From Paragonimus skrjabini miyazakii (lineage: Eukaryota; Platyhelminthes; Trematoda; Plagiorchiida; Troglotrematidae), in the NCBI GenBank assembly GCA_014338405.1, contig JTDE01001075.1, forward strand, positions 95,055 to 159,054: 64,000 nt of DNA. The letters run 5' to 3'. Below, in pieces: positions 14,061 through 25,249 of this stretch. Below the pieces are notes generated by a model, which was given only the letters and a program-made list of their open reading frames with translations, was not told the origin of the DNA and searched no databases. The translations under genes were made by a program, and so were the position numbers. Position 1 is the first letter of the stretch, and the number at the start of each line of letters is the position of its first letter.

Positions 14061-16645
14061 TGGAAGATCATGCATTTATGCGGTCTTCAATCCAGTTGGG
14101 TTAAGATCATGGAGTTAAACTGCTGAAATATTACCATTTGACATCACTATTTGCAACTTGCATGCTACCTGCTTTTTGATCAACAAAACATTCTCAAGTT
14201 GGATGTCGACTCTGAATTTTATGTTGAGTAATATCACAGTGTTTGTTTCAGCGAGGTAGTCCAAGTTGTTGGAAAGGACCGTGGGATGTTGTCTCAAAAG
14301 AACATGTGATTTGGCTAACAGCAAATTAATTAAGGTGAGAAAGAGTTTCTGTGCCTCATCTGCCCATCAAATATGTGTTGTCATCAAACAACACTTAACT
14401 GCTCTTTAGGAATTATAAACAATGAACGTCCTACCACAGTTTTTTCTACTGGGTGAGACTTAATATTTGGGTGTCTTCTTGTGCGTGAGTTACTCAACAT
14501 GATTACCTAAATCCCAAACGTAGAAGCAGAGGTCAATTTCGCTTAAACTGAGTCTGATCAGTATAGGAGACAGTTTTGTTGAATGCTGGCATCTACCTTC
14601 AATCTTTGCTGATCTTCTGTAATCTGAAATAAATAATTACTTAAACCTAACACGGTTGCTAATCACGCATACTTTAAAACCTAGTGTTCTCTTTTTTTAT
14701 CACAAGTTCACCGATCCCATCAAGACAGGTGCAGATTTAACTTTCGGTTCGGCGACTAACTGTTTATGATGGACAAAACCGATCTTGGTTTCCCATCTTT
14801 TTCTGTTTAGCCCACACGAAAACTTTCATCATTGGCCTAACATTACTGTACATAGTTGGACTAATTGGTACATGAGGCATTTGCAAGTCTGTCTACCAAA
14901 GTTAATGGCCATTCATAATCTATTAGTTTAAAATCTATTTGGGTTTTTGTGTGAAATGAGAATCGTCAGGTGGTCGGACATGTTTGTCAGTTATACTAGT
15001 GAGTAAAACTAGTATCAGTATGTAGCACCAAAATTTACTACGGTGTTGAGTCCACTGGCCATTCGTAATATGTACATTTATCCATACTTCCTGACTAGTG
15101 GTTCATATAGGCAAATTTAATAAGGCTTAGTTAGGTCTATGACTACCTGCATTTTTCGGTGACTTTAAAAGTAAGCAGACTCAATTTTATCGTCGAACCT
15201 CATAACCTGGACAATATGGCTTAACGACTAAAAAGCGTTTAACTAGAACGTGAAGAAAAGAGTATAACTGGCAAAAGTGTGTCAATATCCTAAACTGAAC
15301 TCTTCAAAGTGTAAATCAAGCCGGTTATAACACGTGCACTTGATGGACAGCTTCTGTGATATTTTCATCATGATAAGGCGTATTAAAATTAATCGCTCAA
15401 AACTTCTGTTATAGACCGGTTATACGAGAGTGTCATTTATTGTTAATCTAATCCAAATGTTCGAATATTTATTGAATGTAAAGTATGGCCGATAGCTACG
15501 ATAACACCTTAGACTGTTCAAATTGTCGTTTTTGATTTACAATCAAACGTGTGTTTTCTGTGCGCACTTGATTGCACGTTGATAACTTTGTGTTTTGCTC
15601 CATCGGAATTTGTTACAAAAAATATGGTTGAAGTTCGGCAAAATAGAGCACCATTACACCTTCATCGATATCACATTGTCGTTACCCAAACTCGCGCAAC
15701 GTAATCGTCACGTATGTCGTATGTCTTTATACGTAAAGTCGACGTCTCACCGTTTCGCAGTAACTTTTTTATTTTGGTTGAGCTTTTCACTGACTGAAGA
15801 TGTGACAGTTACCTTGATCTGAGAGTGTTCAGTCTTGTTTCTAATATTTCGATCGTACTCTCATTAGGTGTTTTGTCCAAAATAAACGTTTCTTTCAATT
15901 TCAAAGCGCCTTAGGGCTAGCTGTCATCCCACTTGATGGTTAACTTCCTGTGACTACTAGCGTGGGATCTAGAATAAGGACAAACTCCTATGTTTTTCTA
16001 TACCATGATGACTTTGAGACGTTCACCCTTCTGTCTAAATTGATATGACTTTGCTCTTATTTGCAAAATTTTTAATTACATTTAAGGTTGTACAAAAAGT
16101 AGCACGCGGTGTCTTCTAGCACAGTGTTGTATAATTTCACAAACACAAGCAACTCAGAGGAACTTATATTTCTTCATTGAAGAAAGTTGTTTAACATACT
16201 ATGATTTCTCCTTTAAATTTGGCAATTCAAATTCAACTGTAAAATATTACAAAATTATTTTCGGAATTTGAGGACATTTCACTAAACGGACAACAAACTT
16301 TGATGGGTAAAATTACAAAGTTTGATACAAGATCAAAAATTTATGTCACAGTTTAAATCTTCATGTATACTTTAATTATTAAGGGAAAATCAGTTTTCCG
16401 TGATATGCTCATGAAAACTTTACCATCTTACCGCGTCCGTTTACATATGTCGTATTTTAAAAGAAGTCCCTGTAGACAGGCCAATTCTGTGAACGGTCAG
16501 TAATTCTTGGAAAGTTTTGCGATTCTGTAGTAACATTTCAGCCAGAATCTACTATTCAAACGAATGAACACACAACAAACGAAATATAACATTTCCAGAC
16601 GTTTCGTGTCAACAGTTGAAACTTGTCCCTAAATCCCACTTCACA

Positions 16646-16671
16646 TATAATGGACCATCTGCTCCATTATA
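16646..16671. repeat. Perfect 9-bp inverted repeat (hairpin)
   Basis: TATAATGGA at 16646-16654 and TCCATTATA at 16663-16671 are exact reverse complements separated by an 8-base loop. This could be a small DNA hairpin or a remnant of a terminal inverted repeat. It sits in intron 2 of gene 1, and nothing nearby indicates a function. Confidence 0.5.
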
Positions 16672-17563
16672 ACCAGCGGGGCTAGAAAGCATGCGTTGGT
16701 TATGTTAACATTCAAGGATTGATCGGACACGCATGCCACTGTGACAGGTGTTGCGTAATCAGCAGCATTCTACTGTAACGTCTTTTTCTACTTCGTTGAA
16801 AACTTATGTAACGATGACCATATCGATTTAACCATGCAGTAGTAAAGTGGCTTTTGATGACATGACGTTTCCCGATAAAGCAGCAAATGAAAGTCTCCAG
16901 TGTGGAGTTTATCAAACAGTGTATTTCAAGTAGTCTAACCACGAACGCTTTTGTCGCACGTGTACAGGATAATGTACGTACTTCAAGTAAGCTTACCAGT
17001 ACTAACTTACAGTCACCATTTTTTAAAACTTAATGGAGAGGATCCGTTTGCACCGGACGTTTAGATAGGTGTAACACTACTTTTTTCTGAGCTGCTTTCG
17101 TCAAGTCCACCGAGTTTTTGAACTCACTCGAGTGTGGTTCTTATCTTAGAATGAGAAATCATTAATAATAAACACCACTCGTGAACATTTATGGCCAGTG
17201 TCATGTGTATGATAATAAGGTCACACGAGATCAGTAGGGTTGTACGTAGTACAGTTAGCTTGCATGCATATTGACCGAGTTTTAACTAAACGGATCGAGG
17301 TCGAGATTTGGCAGTACTGACGAACGCTTCGAAATTAGAATTCAACCTTTTCTGTGACTTCTTATCAAATTGGGTACGTTGTAAATTTTCATGAATTTAA
17401 ACCCCAGATAAATGCCTATTGATTGCTATGACCCTTATGTTCACAACTCTAGTGAATACCTGACTCTTGTCCACCCGCACGTCACTCAATTTCGTGAGGA
17501 ATTTGTTAGACGTGAAATGCTGAGCAAAGTGTCATAAAACAGTTACCACCGCATCCTCCATGA

Positions 17564-17833
17564 TATGAATTTTTTCAAGGCATTCAGTCTCAACGCATTA
17601 AAAATGCGCTTGATGGAGAAAGACAGGATTTTCACTGTCTTTTCATTCACAATGAAATCAAGCATTTGAAGTACAATTTGATTAATCAACGGCAAGCGGA
17701 TATTCTAGACAAACAGTCCATTCCAGAACACAGATACACTGCCGCTTTAGATTGCGAAGCTTCTAGACATTCGGCGCATGTTGAGCTGGTTTTACAGGAT
17801 TACACTTCAAGCAGACTTACTGGGTCAACACGC
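17564..17833 (+). other. Ninety-codon open segment, protein-like
   Basis: An open frame without a starting Met runs to TGA at 17834-17836. It includes RIKNALDGERQDFHCLFIHN and later EHRYTAALDCEASRHSAHVE. A candidate acceptor TTTTTTCAAG ends at 17579 and would be entered in phase 1, matching the previous exon of gene 1. However, no GT donor inside it restores the phase required by the exon at 25068. The composition is strikingly charged and non-repetitive for intronic DNA. It is either an exon of an alternative transcript or a fragment of an unidentified mobile element. Confidence 0.25.
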
Positions 17834-19685
17834 TGACCTCTTAGGCGAATATTGCTAGTGATCGGTGACATCAGACCTCTAGGTTTTCGCAGAGTTTGTC
17901 CGTTCCAGTCTCCCGTGAATATGACCTGGCAAGTTGATAGTCATTCGTTTTTGTCCTTTCCGGTTTTGCAAATGTCCTTGCAGCTGCAATCAAAATGATA
18001 AATAACATGGAAGGCAGTGCGTTTTACTGAATATTGAAGTTTTCGTCTCATTGAATACGTCACATACAGTTCGGCTGCTGGATGTGTTCCTTAGTTTGGA
18101 TAATACTCTACGAAATATGATAGTGGCTAGATTGTCTACTTTGGATAATTATCTAAGGAGCATTTCATTTTTAGTTGGTTGAAGTTACTACGTATTTAAG
18201 TGATCTGCTGGTTTCTACGGACGTCACAATGAAGAATATCAGCGGGATTGATGTGCGTTTGCGGTGCACTAAACGAATCAGATAGTATGTGTACCGCTTC
18301 CTCGGAGTGAGTCATTGTTGGCTTTCTTTATGAAGCCGGTATTTTGAAACAGTTATAACGTTGTTAATTGGGTTGGATACAAAAGTTGTCGTCTTTGTTT
18401 GTTAAATGGGCTTAGTAATTTCACCACTTAAATATACCCAAAATTGCAACGTTCTAACTGAAAAGCTAAAACTAACCCAAATAACTTGATATTAACATTT
18501 TTGGGTTATTCATCCCGGGAAATTTACAAATAAGTTCATCGTTATATCCCTTCCTCATTTAGGAGTATTGATACAGTTGTGTTGCCGTTGTTTCAGAGAC
18601 ACTGCATGATATATTGCGGGTATCTAAAAATAAACCAACTTGAGAATCTTAGGTTCATAAAAATGTTTTAGTCAGAATGTTTCTCAACATTCTAACGTAT
18701 CATTCAGGAATTGTTTCCCAATTAAAATTACCGACTAACTGTCTGAAGCTAACTGAACAGGAATTAAACCTTTCCAGGCCATTTCTGAAAAGTATTGTAT
18801 GGAATGAACGTGTTATTCTGTAGACATCTGAGATGTTTCCGCATTCAAACGCAATGCCTAACTTTGTTGCCACATGTAGGACAGTTGTGAAATCATGCTA
18901 ACATTAGTCGAATTAAACTTGACATGTAACCAGCATCTCAAAATGTATGATCACCGTCATAACTCTCTCAAACAGATCACCCATTGTACACGTCCCTAAG
19001 AATGTTGCCTATTTGAGTTTTCTTGCTTGCTGCAAGCACTTACGCATTCGAAAACAGCGCACACCTTTCTTTTGTTTACAGTTATTAACTCTTTCGTTAC
19101 ATTTGAAAATCCCTTCAATCAGTGTTACATTTTTGTTGCTATAAAATGAAAACAAGATATATTAATTCACCATCTGTGTGCAGATCCATAAATCCAAGAA
19201 CGTGCATGCTGCACAAGATTTATTTAATGTAGTAAGATTTCCATTTCAAACACAGTGGAATTCTTATATCACAGTTGAAGATAGATATATAGTGTCAGTC
19301 TGCAAAATGGATATTTCGCGGAGTTAATCAATTTGAGTCTATTATTTTTCCCTCCATATTTTCAGTTTTGTTCTCTAAATAAAGGTCTAGAAATCACATG
19401 ACTTATTCACATACTATTTGACAGTAATCACATTCTTACTATTCACTGGACCCCTTTAAGTAACCTACAGAACTAATGTAATCAACGTATTAAATTGAAG
19501 GATTTCAAGTCAAGGCTTTTTAAAGATTTGTCTGTTGGATTTCCATTTGTTGGCTTTTAATGCGTTTAAGTATATAGTTAGTGAGTAGGCACTGTTGAAA
19601 TTTTGTTGTATAGTTAGAGTAATAAACTTTAGAATTGTATTCGCAAATAGATAAAAATCAAAAATATGACAATTTATCAATTATT

Positions 19686-20078
19686 TTAGCTCCCGCTGCT
19701 GTTCTCACAAGTATGAACTAATTGTTCTGGTACTCCCTTGAGGAGAAGGCAGCTCCAAAGAACGTTACGAGCAACTGAATCGAAAGCAGCCTTCAGGTCT
19801 AAAAAGACCACGATTGTCGGCTGTCTGTAACAGTGCCAACGTTCCAAGATCCGTCGCGAGATAAAAATATGATCAGCGCAACCTCGACCGGATCGGAATC
19901 CTACCCGTTCTTCGCGTATCTGACTTTCTCTGGGTTTAGTGAGCCGATGGAAAATGCGACCAGTGAGTAACTTAGACGCAATAGACACCAAACTGATGCC
20001 CCTGTGGTTGTCACATAGACTCCGGGCCTCCTTGTTGTGAACGGGAATGACTGTTGATAAGCACCAATCACGAGGCAC
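19686..20078 (-). pseudogene. LINE reverse transcriptase fragment (fingers and palm motif A)
   Basis: A 130-codon frame carries the N-terminal half of a LINE RT: WCLSTVIPVHNKEARS, then NHRGISLVSIASKLLTGRIF, a GFRSGRGCADHIFISR block, and motif A VVFLDLKAAFDSVARNVLW containing the first catalytic Asp. It ends soon after KGVPEQLVH with a stop. Motif C (YADD), the thumb and the 3' tail are absent. It belongs to the same element as the endonuclease at 20786-21955. About 700 bases of broken linker lie between them, where the minus-strand frame 20401-20586 is probably also element-derived. It cannot encode a working enzyme. Confidence 0.85.
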
Positions 20079-20785
20079 CTCTTCAGTCTCCCGGATAGTC
20101 TGGAGGAGTTTTGTCAGTTTTTATATAAACCTCTTGACACCATCCCTGAAAAGAGAAGGAGGGAGGAGGTCTGGACCGGGAGCCTTATTACGCTTCAATA
20201 ACTTGAGCTCCAGGACCACTTCTAATTCCGACGTAGGGCCGTCCGGAACGCAATAAGTGACCATTCGGGTCTCGTCGTCCACATGATCCAGTTAAGGCTA
20301 GCTGCACTGATCTTCAAAATGCTCAACCCATCTGTCAAGTCGGCGCGAGTGACTGGGGAAATTTTGATATAGTCTCACTTACACCACCTCAACGGCGAGT
20401 TCAACCAAAAATCAAGGAAGAAAGCCTCCTGCTATTCCCAGATACAAAGGCTCTTTCCATCTCTTTCGATTGTTTGACCAAGTGGTGCTCACGGTCTTTG
20501 CGCAAGCTTTTAGTCGGCTTGCGTTTAAGTTCTCCACAGTCGTCATTATATTCAGAACCAAGTGGGGTCGAGCGACGCTCGTTCATTAGGTTTATCGACG
20601 TGACGGAAATTCAGTTCTGTAAAAACTGGATAGCTCCTTTAGAACATGCCTGTCCACCGCATCCTCAAATAGCTTCGGGGATTTGTTCCCAGTGTTCATT
20701 AGGATCATTCATCTGAATCGAACTGGGATATTTTCCTAACCAACGCCTCTTGGTAAGCGTTTTTTATATCATTATCACTCGAACA

Positions 20786-21955
20786 TCAGTTAAGCACCTT
20801 GCATTTGAGCGTATGTCCTCTGGGCAAATGACAAAACGAAACGGGCACGCACAACAGGTGGTTGCTCCAAAAGGCACGACGGTCCTTAATAGAGTGGCGC
20901 CCCCTGTAACTAACTGTTACATTATCCAGCTGTGTCCACAGTTGGGGGGCACACGGAGGTCTCAAAGTAACACAGTGCTTCTTCCTGTGTTGGAACGCGG
21001 TGCTCGAAATATACAGACTGTGGGATGCGCACAGCTGCAGTAGTCTTTCGCCATAATCAGAGCGTTGTGCCCGGACACCAAACATATCTCCTAGCCGCTT
21101 CTCACCCGAAGAAAGATGACCAAGCTGAGCATTAATATCGCCCGCCAGTACGATGATGTCTGAGTGTTTAGTTTGCCTCAGAAGGTCAACGAGGGCGTCA
21201 TAGAACGCATCCTTGGTAGCATCCGAACAGCTGTCCGTCGGAGCGTTCGTCGATGTAATGAATACACAACGTCTTTTTGACTGGCGTCGACAGACTTTTA
21301 TCGATGTATTGAGTCTGACAGCGCACAAGTGACTGTTCACTGAGATCCAATCAAGCAAGCATTGCTCTGCTGTGGGACTCAGTGCGATTCCTACTCCAGC
21401 TTGGCCGCGAGATTCAGCTCCGGCGTCACCAGAAACCCTGAGATAGAAGCGCTTGGATGGACAGTTATTTAGAGGTGATCTCAAACGGATAACCGTGCTA
21501 GAATGGTAGACTCGCGTCTCCGACACACAGCACACATCAAGCTCCAGACTTGAGAGAGTACTTGCCAGAGCAGCTTGCTGACCGACTTGTTGGAGAGTGC
21601 GGACATTGAAGGCGCCAATGTTTACCAGTTGTCTTATCCTCAGAAAATAATTGTCGCTCGAACGCATATGGAAGGCAGAAGGAATAGGGGGTAAAACAGT
21701 ATGAGAAAGTTGAGGTCGGTTAGCAATGTCACTGTCGAGAGAACGATAACTTCTGATACTTCCCGGCCGTTTATGCCACGGAAGGGGATTGACTTGAGGG
21801 ACCCGACCCCGAGTCTCAGACTCAAAAGTCTGACGTGCGAGACAACAGGATATAGGGTTCCCTTGGGGAACACCACCCGGAGCCAATGACTCAAGAGTCT
21901 GACGCACTTGGTAGTGAGGGGCTTGCCTAGTCCGAGGGCGCAGTGAATGAGACAA
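20786..21955 (-). pseudogene. LINE endonuclease domain (EEP family), RTE-type ORF fragment
   Basis: This is a 389-codon frame. The first 110 residues are Pro/Arg/Ser-rich and contain a tandem 23-residue repeat. The endonuclease/exonuclease/phosphatase domain follows, with NIGAFNVRTLQQVG (about residues 111-124, the Asn of the first catalytic block), VCCVSETRV (catalytic Glu), DIIVLAGDINAQLG (Asp and Asn of the metal site) and QLDNVTVSYRGR near the end. The final SDHALV-type His block is garbled: after NHLLCV the reading frame leaves the family consensus, implying a frameshift near 20850. In an intact element this enzyme nicks target DNA to prime reverse transcription. RT continues in other frames toward 19686. 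Confidence 0.8.
21819..21907 (-). repeat. Two-copy 69-bp tandem repeat inside the LINE ORF
   Basis: GACTCAAAAGTCTGACGTGC at 21819-21838 recurs as GACTCAAGAGTCTGACGCAC at 21888-21907, a period of 69 bases or 23 codons. In the LINE protein this appears as VRQTLES...GGVPQGNPIS followed by ARQTFES...GRVPQVNPLP. It is an in-frame duplication in the N-terminal, non-enzymatic part of the RTE protein. The copies have diverged, so it is not recent. Confidence 0.7.
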
Positions 21956-22972
21956 TGATGTCTCATTCTGAGCACTGCTGCGCGCAGTGGATGTACTCGA
22001 AGCTACATCAGGCTTTTGGGGGATAACAAATGTTTTTCGACCGTATTGGATAATGCTCAGGTGGTCATGATCGACCGTTGGACGTTCGGAGTGCTCTTTG
22101 TTTGAGGGTACCTTTGCTAACCCCTTTCTTCCTGATACGGAAGACAGCAGTGCCGCAACTATGAAAATAGTTCTGCTATATGTCCATAGGATCGTGCCTC
22201 ACTACCTAAGCAGTCCTACGCGGTCAGTAGTGCGACATACAATTCTATGAGTGTAACTGCTTTCCGTCTGACTGCTCCCCTTTGGCCTGTCTGACAAGGT
22301 TGCACCTGAAAGAACCGGAGTCCTAGTCAGCATAGCCCGCCGGATCAAAACAGTATACAAGCCCGACCACCTCGTCAAAGTAGCATTATAGGTCAGTGCT
22401 TGCAGATGCTTGAATCTTGCCACAAAATTATCCTCAAGATGATGGCCATCTGGAAAAGATACTTGCCTTTCAGAAGACATCATAGTTCAGATGTTAAAAA
22501 AATACACTTTAAAAATGAAACGGAACTATAAGCTTAGTCAAACAACTGTTGGTGTTTTCGGTCATATGTGCTACATGGATTAGAAGAAATAGCTGGGTGT
22601 CATACTCTCACTGGGACATTAAAAGTAAAAAGAAATGATGACGGTCCACAGTCACTCTGTCCCATGGAAATATAAAATGTACTATTAAAACTACTTGGTT
22701 GAAATCCAATTGGATACAAAGAACTACTGTCAGTCCATCGACATTATTGAAAAAATGGCCTGATTATAATCATACAACGTTCATAGTTTGAAGGACTTTG
22801 CATTCAATTTTAATTCGCGGCTGTTTTGGTTATCGTTCTGGGATACGCATTAGATCTAACCTGTCGCTATTGGCATATTAAAAATGCATCGAACTTATTT
22901 ATGATGGAGTTTGGAATTAAAGATCATTTACAAGAGTCTACATCGCAAAAACCTGGAGTTCGTTTGAATTCA

Positions 22973-23060
22973 AACCAGCGACAGTAGCTTCGTATCTCAA
23001 CTGATAGAGAACATACTACGTCTGGGCTTCCTAATTCAGTCGCTGGTTAGAATCCGGCCG
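22973..23060 (+). repeat. tRNA-derived SINE or tRNA-like relic
   Basis: TATCTCAACTGATAGAG (22993-23009) resembles a tRNA A box, and GGTTAGAATCC (23045-23055) differs from a B-box consensus at one base. They are 35 bases apart, as in RNA polymerase III promoters of tRNAs. The segment does not fold into a sound tRNA by eye, so a SINE head is more likely than a functional tRNA. A perfect 10-bp inverted repeat (AACCAGCGAC at 22973-22982 and GTCGCTGGTT at 23039-23048) overlaps it. Confidence 0.4.
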
Positions 23061-25067
23061 AAACCCGGACTATTGTCAGTTGAGTCTCTTTTTATCTAAT
23101 AAATCGGTTGCATTAACTAACAGCAACACGAATGCGGATCAATCAAAATCTTCTGGTTAGCCATGAACATATGACTACTCTGTTTGTCTTTCTGAGAACA
23201 TTTCAAAGTCATACATTGTATAGCTGACAGCTTTAATCGTAGGATTTAAGTTGTTTTGACTTTTGTGATATTATAAAAAAGAAAATCGGAGTACTTATTT
23301 ACTCATACTATATTGCTGCTTTTCGTAGAACAAAATCTTTGGTGTCATTTACTACTTAGTTAGCGTATATATCGACTGGAGTTTTATGTTTCCATTAGTT
23401 GTTACAGCCGGTACTTTAGCTATCAAATGTCCGGTTCATATTTATCGAAATTTGTTGTTGTCAACGTTTGCTGAAACACTGGGGAGTTTTGCTTGCTTTT
23501 AAGCACTAATCACAAATCCATACCGACAATCCTTTGCTGTGATACTGAAATATTCGTAGTCCTACCAAACAATATACGGTTATAAATTACTCACTTAAGT
23601 ATTTTTTCGAAATGGTTACGCTTTTCACATGCACTTTTTACACACTTTTTCAGGCTACTTTCACATGGTTCAGGGAAGTAGGAGTAACGGATTTAGTTCG
23701 TGGGATACTTTTTCATCAAATATCGAATCTATTATTCTTTAAGTCTAAGGTCACCTGATGTATTTGAAAAGGAACATCCCTCCGGAGTCTGTTGTGGCAA
23801 CTTCTTTAATACATGAATTTAAATCTAGACCTGCGACACGCATTCAGATCAATCAGCCTGGTTTCCAGGTCACTTGGCAACCATAATCGGTATGATAAGG
23901 TCATGTCACTTTCCCTATCTTCAACTTGCCATTAGTCCACTCTTGTTTACTGTATGTTCAAACACATTTGTGGTATGTTTGTTAACTTATGATTGGGTTT
24001 CACTTCCGTTCATTTTTCTTCATATGCTCAATGTGAACATTTCGGCATACACAGTATCACTGAATTTATGAGAATGTAAACGCCACACCTGTACATCGCT
24101 TGCTAAACCATCCAACACAGATTCGAATGTGAAGAATCGTTTTCGATTTTCTCCAATTTCCTCACTTCCCCCAAATTCTACTGAGTATTGTTGTGCAGAT
24201 AAATTACCCAAAGATTTCTTTAATATACCCGTCTACTATTTGAACTATGATCAGTGTAAATGTGAACCAAACATTTTTTAGTGGAATAGCAAAACTACTG
24301 TCATATAACTGTTCTATCAGTTTTTACAACTACCCGTAATACATATATGTGGCACTTTAAATTCAAGTAACTGCAGAATCCTGGAGAGATACCTTAAATA
24401 TTGGTTACAGTTGCTCTGACTAATCAACGCGCATCTGTCTTGACTGTTCTTAGCCGCCCGAACTTTTTTGCCCACTGTAAACTACGACAAGTTCCATATT
24501 TCCCTTGGCGAACTCCGTGCAAGTGACTGGAATCTCAGTTAAATATAAACAACTGGATCTTAACTAACATCAGTCATACATCATAACCTCATAAGCAATG
24601 GGTTGATATCAACGCATTATTCTCCAATAAGTATTTAATTCTGCAACTTTCATTATTCGAAGGCATTTGAACTTATCGTCAAATGCATATCAAATAGGCA
24701 AGATTGCAGATAAATTATGAGAACCGGTTGGGCCATGTCGTTGAAGGTCATGTGGCTAGTCCATCTATGAGTAAGATTTAAGATTCTTCTTGCATTTTTG
24801 AAGACCAGACTGTTTATCCAATAACAGTTCGTATCATTTGCGAAGTGTAAGATGGTTTGTTTGGTTATTAAATGAACCTTGCTACGTTTACAATTTTATA
24901 GGTTGATGTCCCTCACTTGCTTGGGAGAAAGCTAACAACCACAGTAATTAGGTTGAATATTTTGAGGTTATCTCCCAGTGTTTGCTCAGACGGAATGTGT
25001 TTGACAATCATTATCATTGATACGTAATACTGACACTGCAATATACTTTTCTCTATCACTGTTACAG

Positions 25068-25249
25068 ATAAGGAATGCACGAAAGAACAGACAAACAATG
25101 CGCTCAAGTCTATCGCTGCACTGACCACTGGGGTAATGGGCGGCCTTGTCGGAGCGCCTTCTAACATCCAAGGTGTGATCAATCGCTACGGTGGCAATAC
25201 CGGTCTGACTACTCCTACGGCATCCCAGAAATCTCTACAGCAAATATGT
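25068..25249 (+). CDS. Gene 1, exon 3
   Basis: The acceptor is CACTGTTACAG; the exon is entered in phase 1 and, with donor GTACGT at 25250, left in phase 0. It encodes YKECTKEQTNNALKSIAALT, then a glycine-rich low-charge stretch (TGVMGGLVGAPSNIQGVINR) and TASQKSLQQIC. GC is well above the intron background and no other frame is open throughout. The exon marks the change from coiled coil to a Gly/Ser/Thr-rich region. An alternative donor GTGTAC two bases earlier (25248) would shift the following exons into another open frame; see the findings. The product family is unknown. Confidence 0.72.

Larger units (their letters stand above)
19683..22480 (-). mobile_element. RTE-type LINE, truncated at its 3' side
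   Basis: On the minus strand the element runs from about 22480 (GC-rich 5' leader) through an apurinic-type endonuclease (21955-20786), a degenerate linker and the start of a reverse transcriptase (20078-19686), where homology stops abruptly. The GC content is clearly higher than the flanks. The endonuclease has NIGAFNVRTL, CCVSETRV and IVLAGDINAQLG blocks, and the RT has NHRGISLVSIASKLL and VFLDLKAAFDSV. These are standard for RTE-clade LINEs common in flukes. The catalytic YADD region and everything after it are missing, and frameshifts lie between 20786 and 20078, so it is dead. It is antisense within intron 2 of gene 1. Confidence 0.85.
11484..25067. other. Intron 2 of gene 1, rich in retroelement remnants
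   Basis: This 13.6-kb intron holds, in order, a Penelope-like remnant (about 12890-14060, -), a perfect 9-bp hairpin (16646-16671), an open segment (17564-17833), an RTE-type LINE (19683-22480, -) and a tRNA-like SINE candidate (22973-23060). Bases 11484-12880, 14070-16640, 17840-19680 and 23070-25060 show nothing I can assign. The frames there are short and lack motifs. Confidence 0.55.

Noticed and set aside
20474..21043. Plus-strand open frames opposite the LINE
   Set aside because: They are antisense shadows of the RTE element, whose minus-strand endonuclease and RT motifs are clear.
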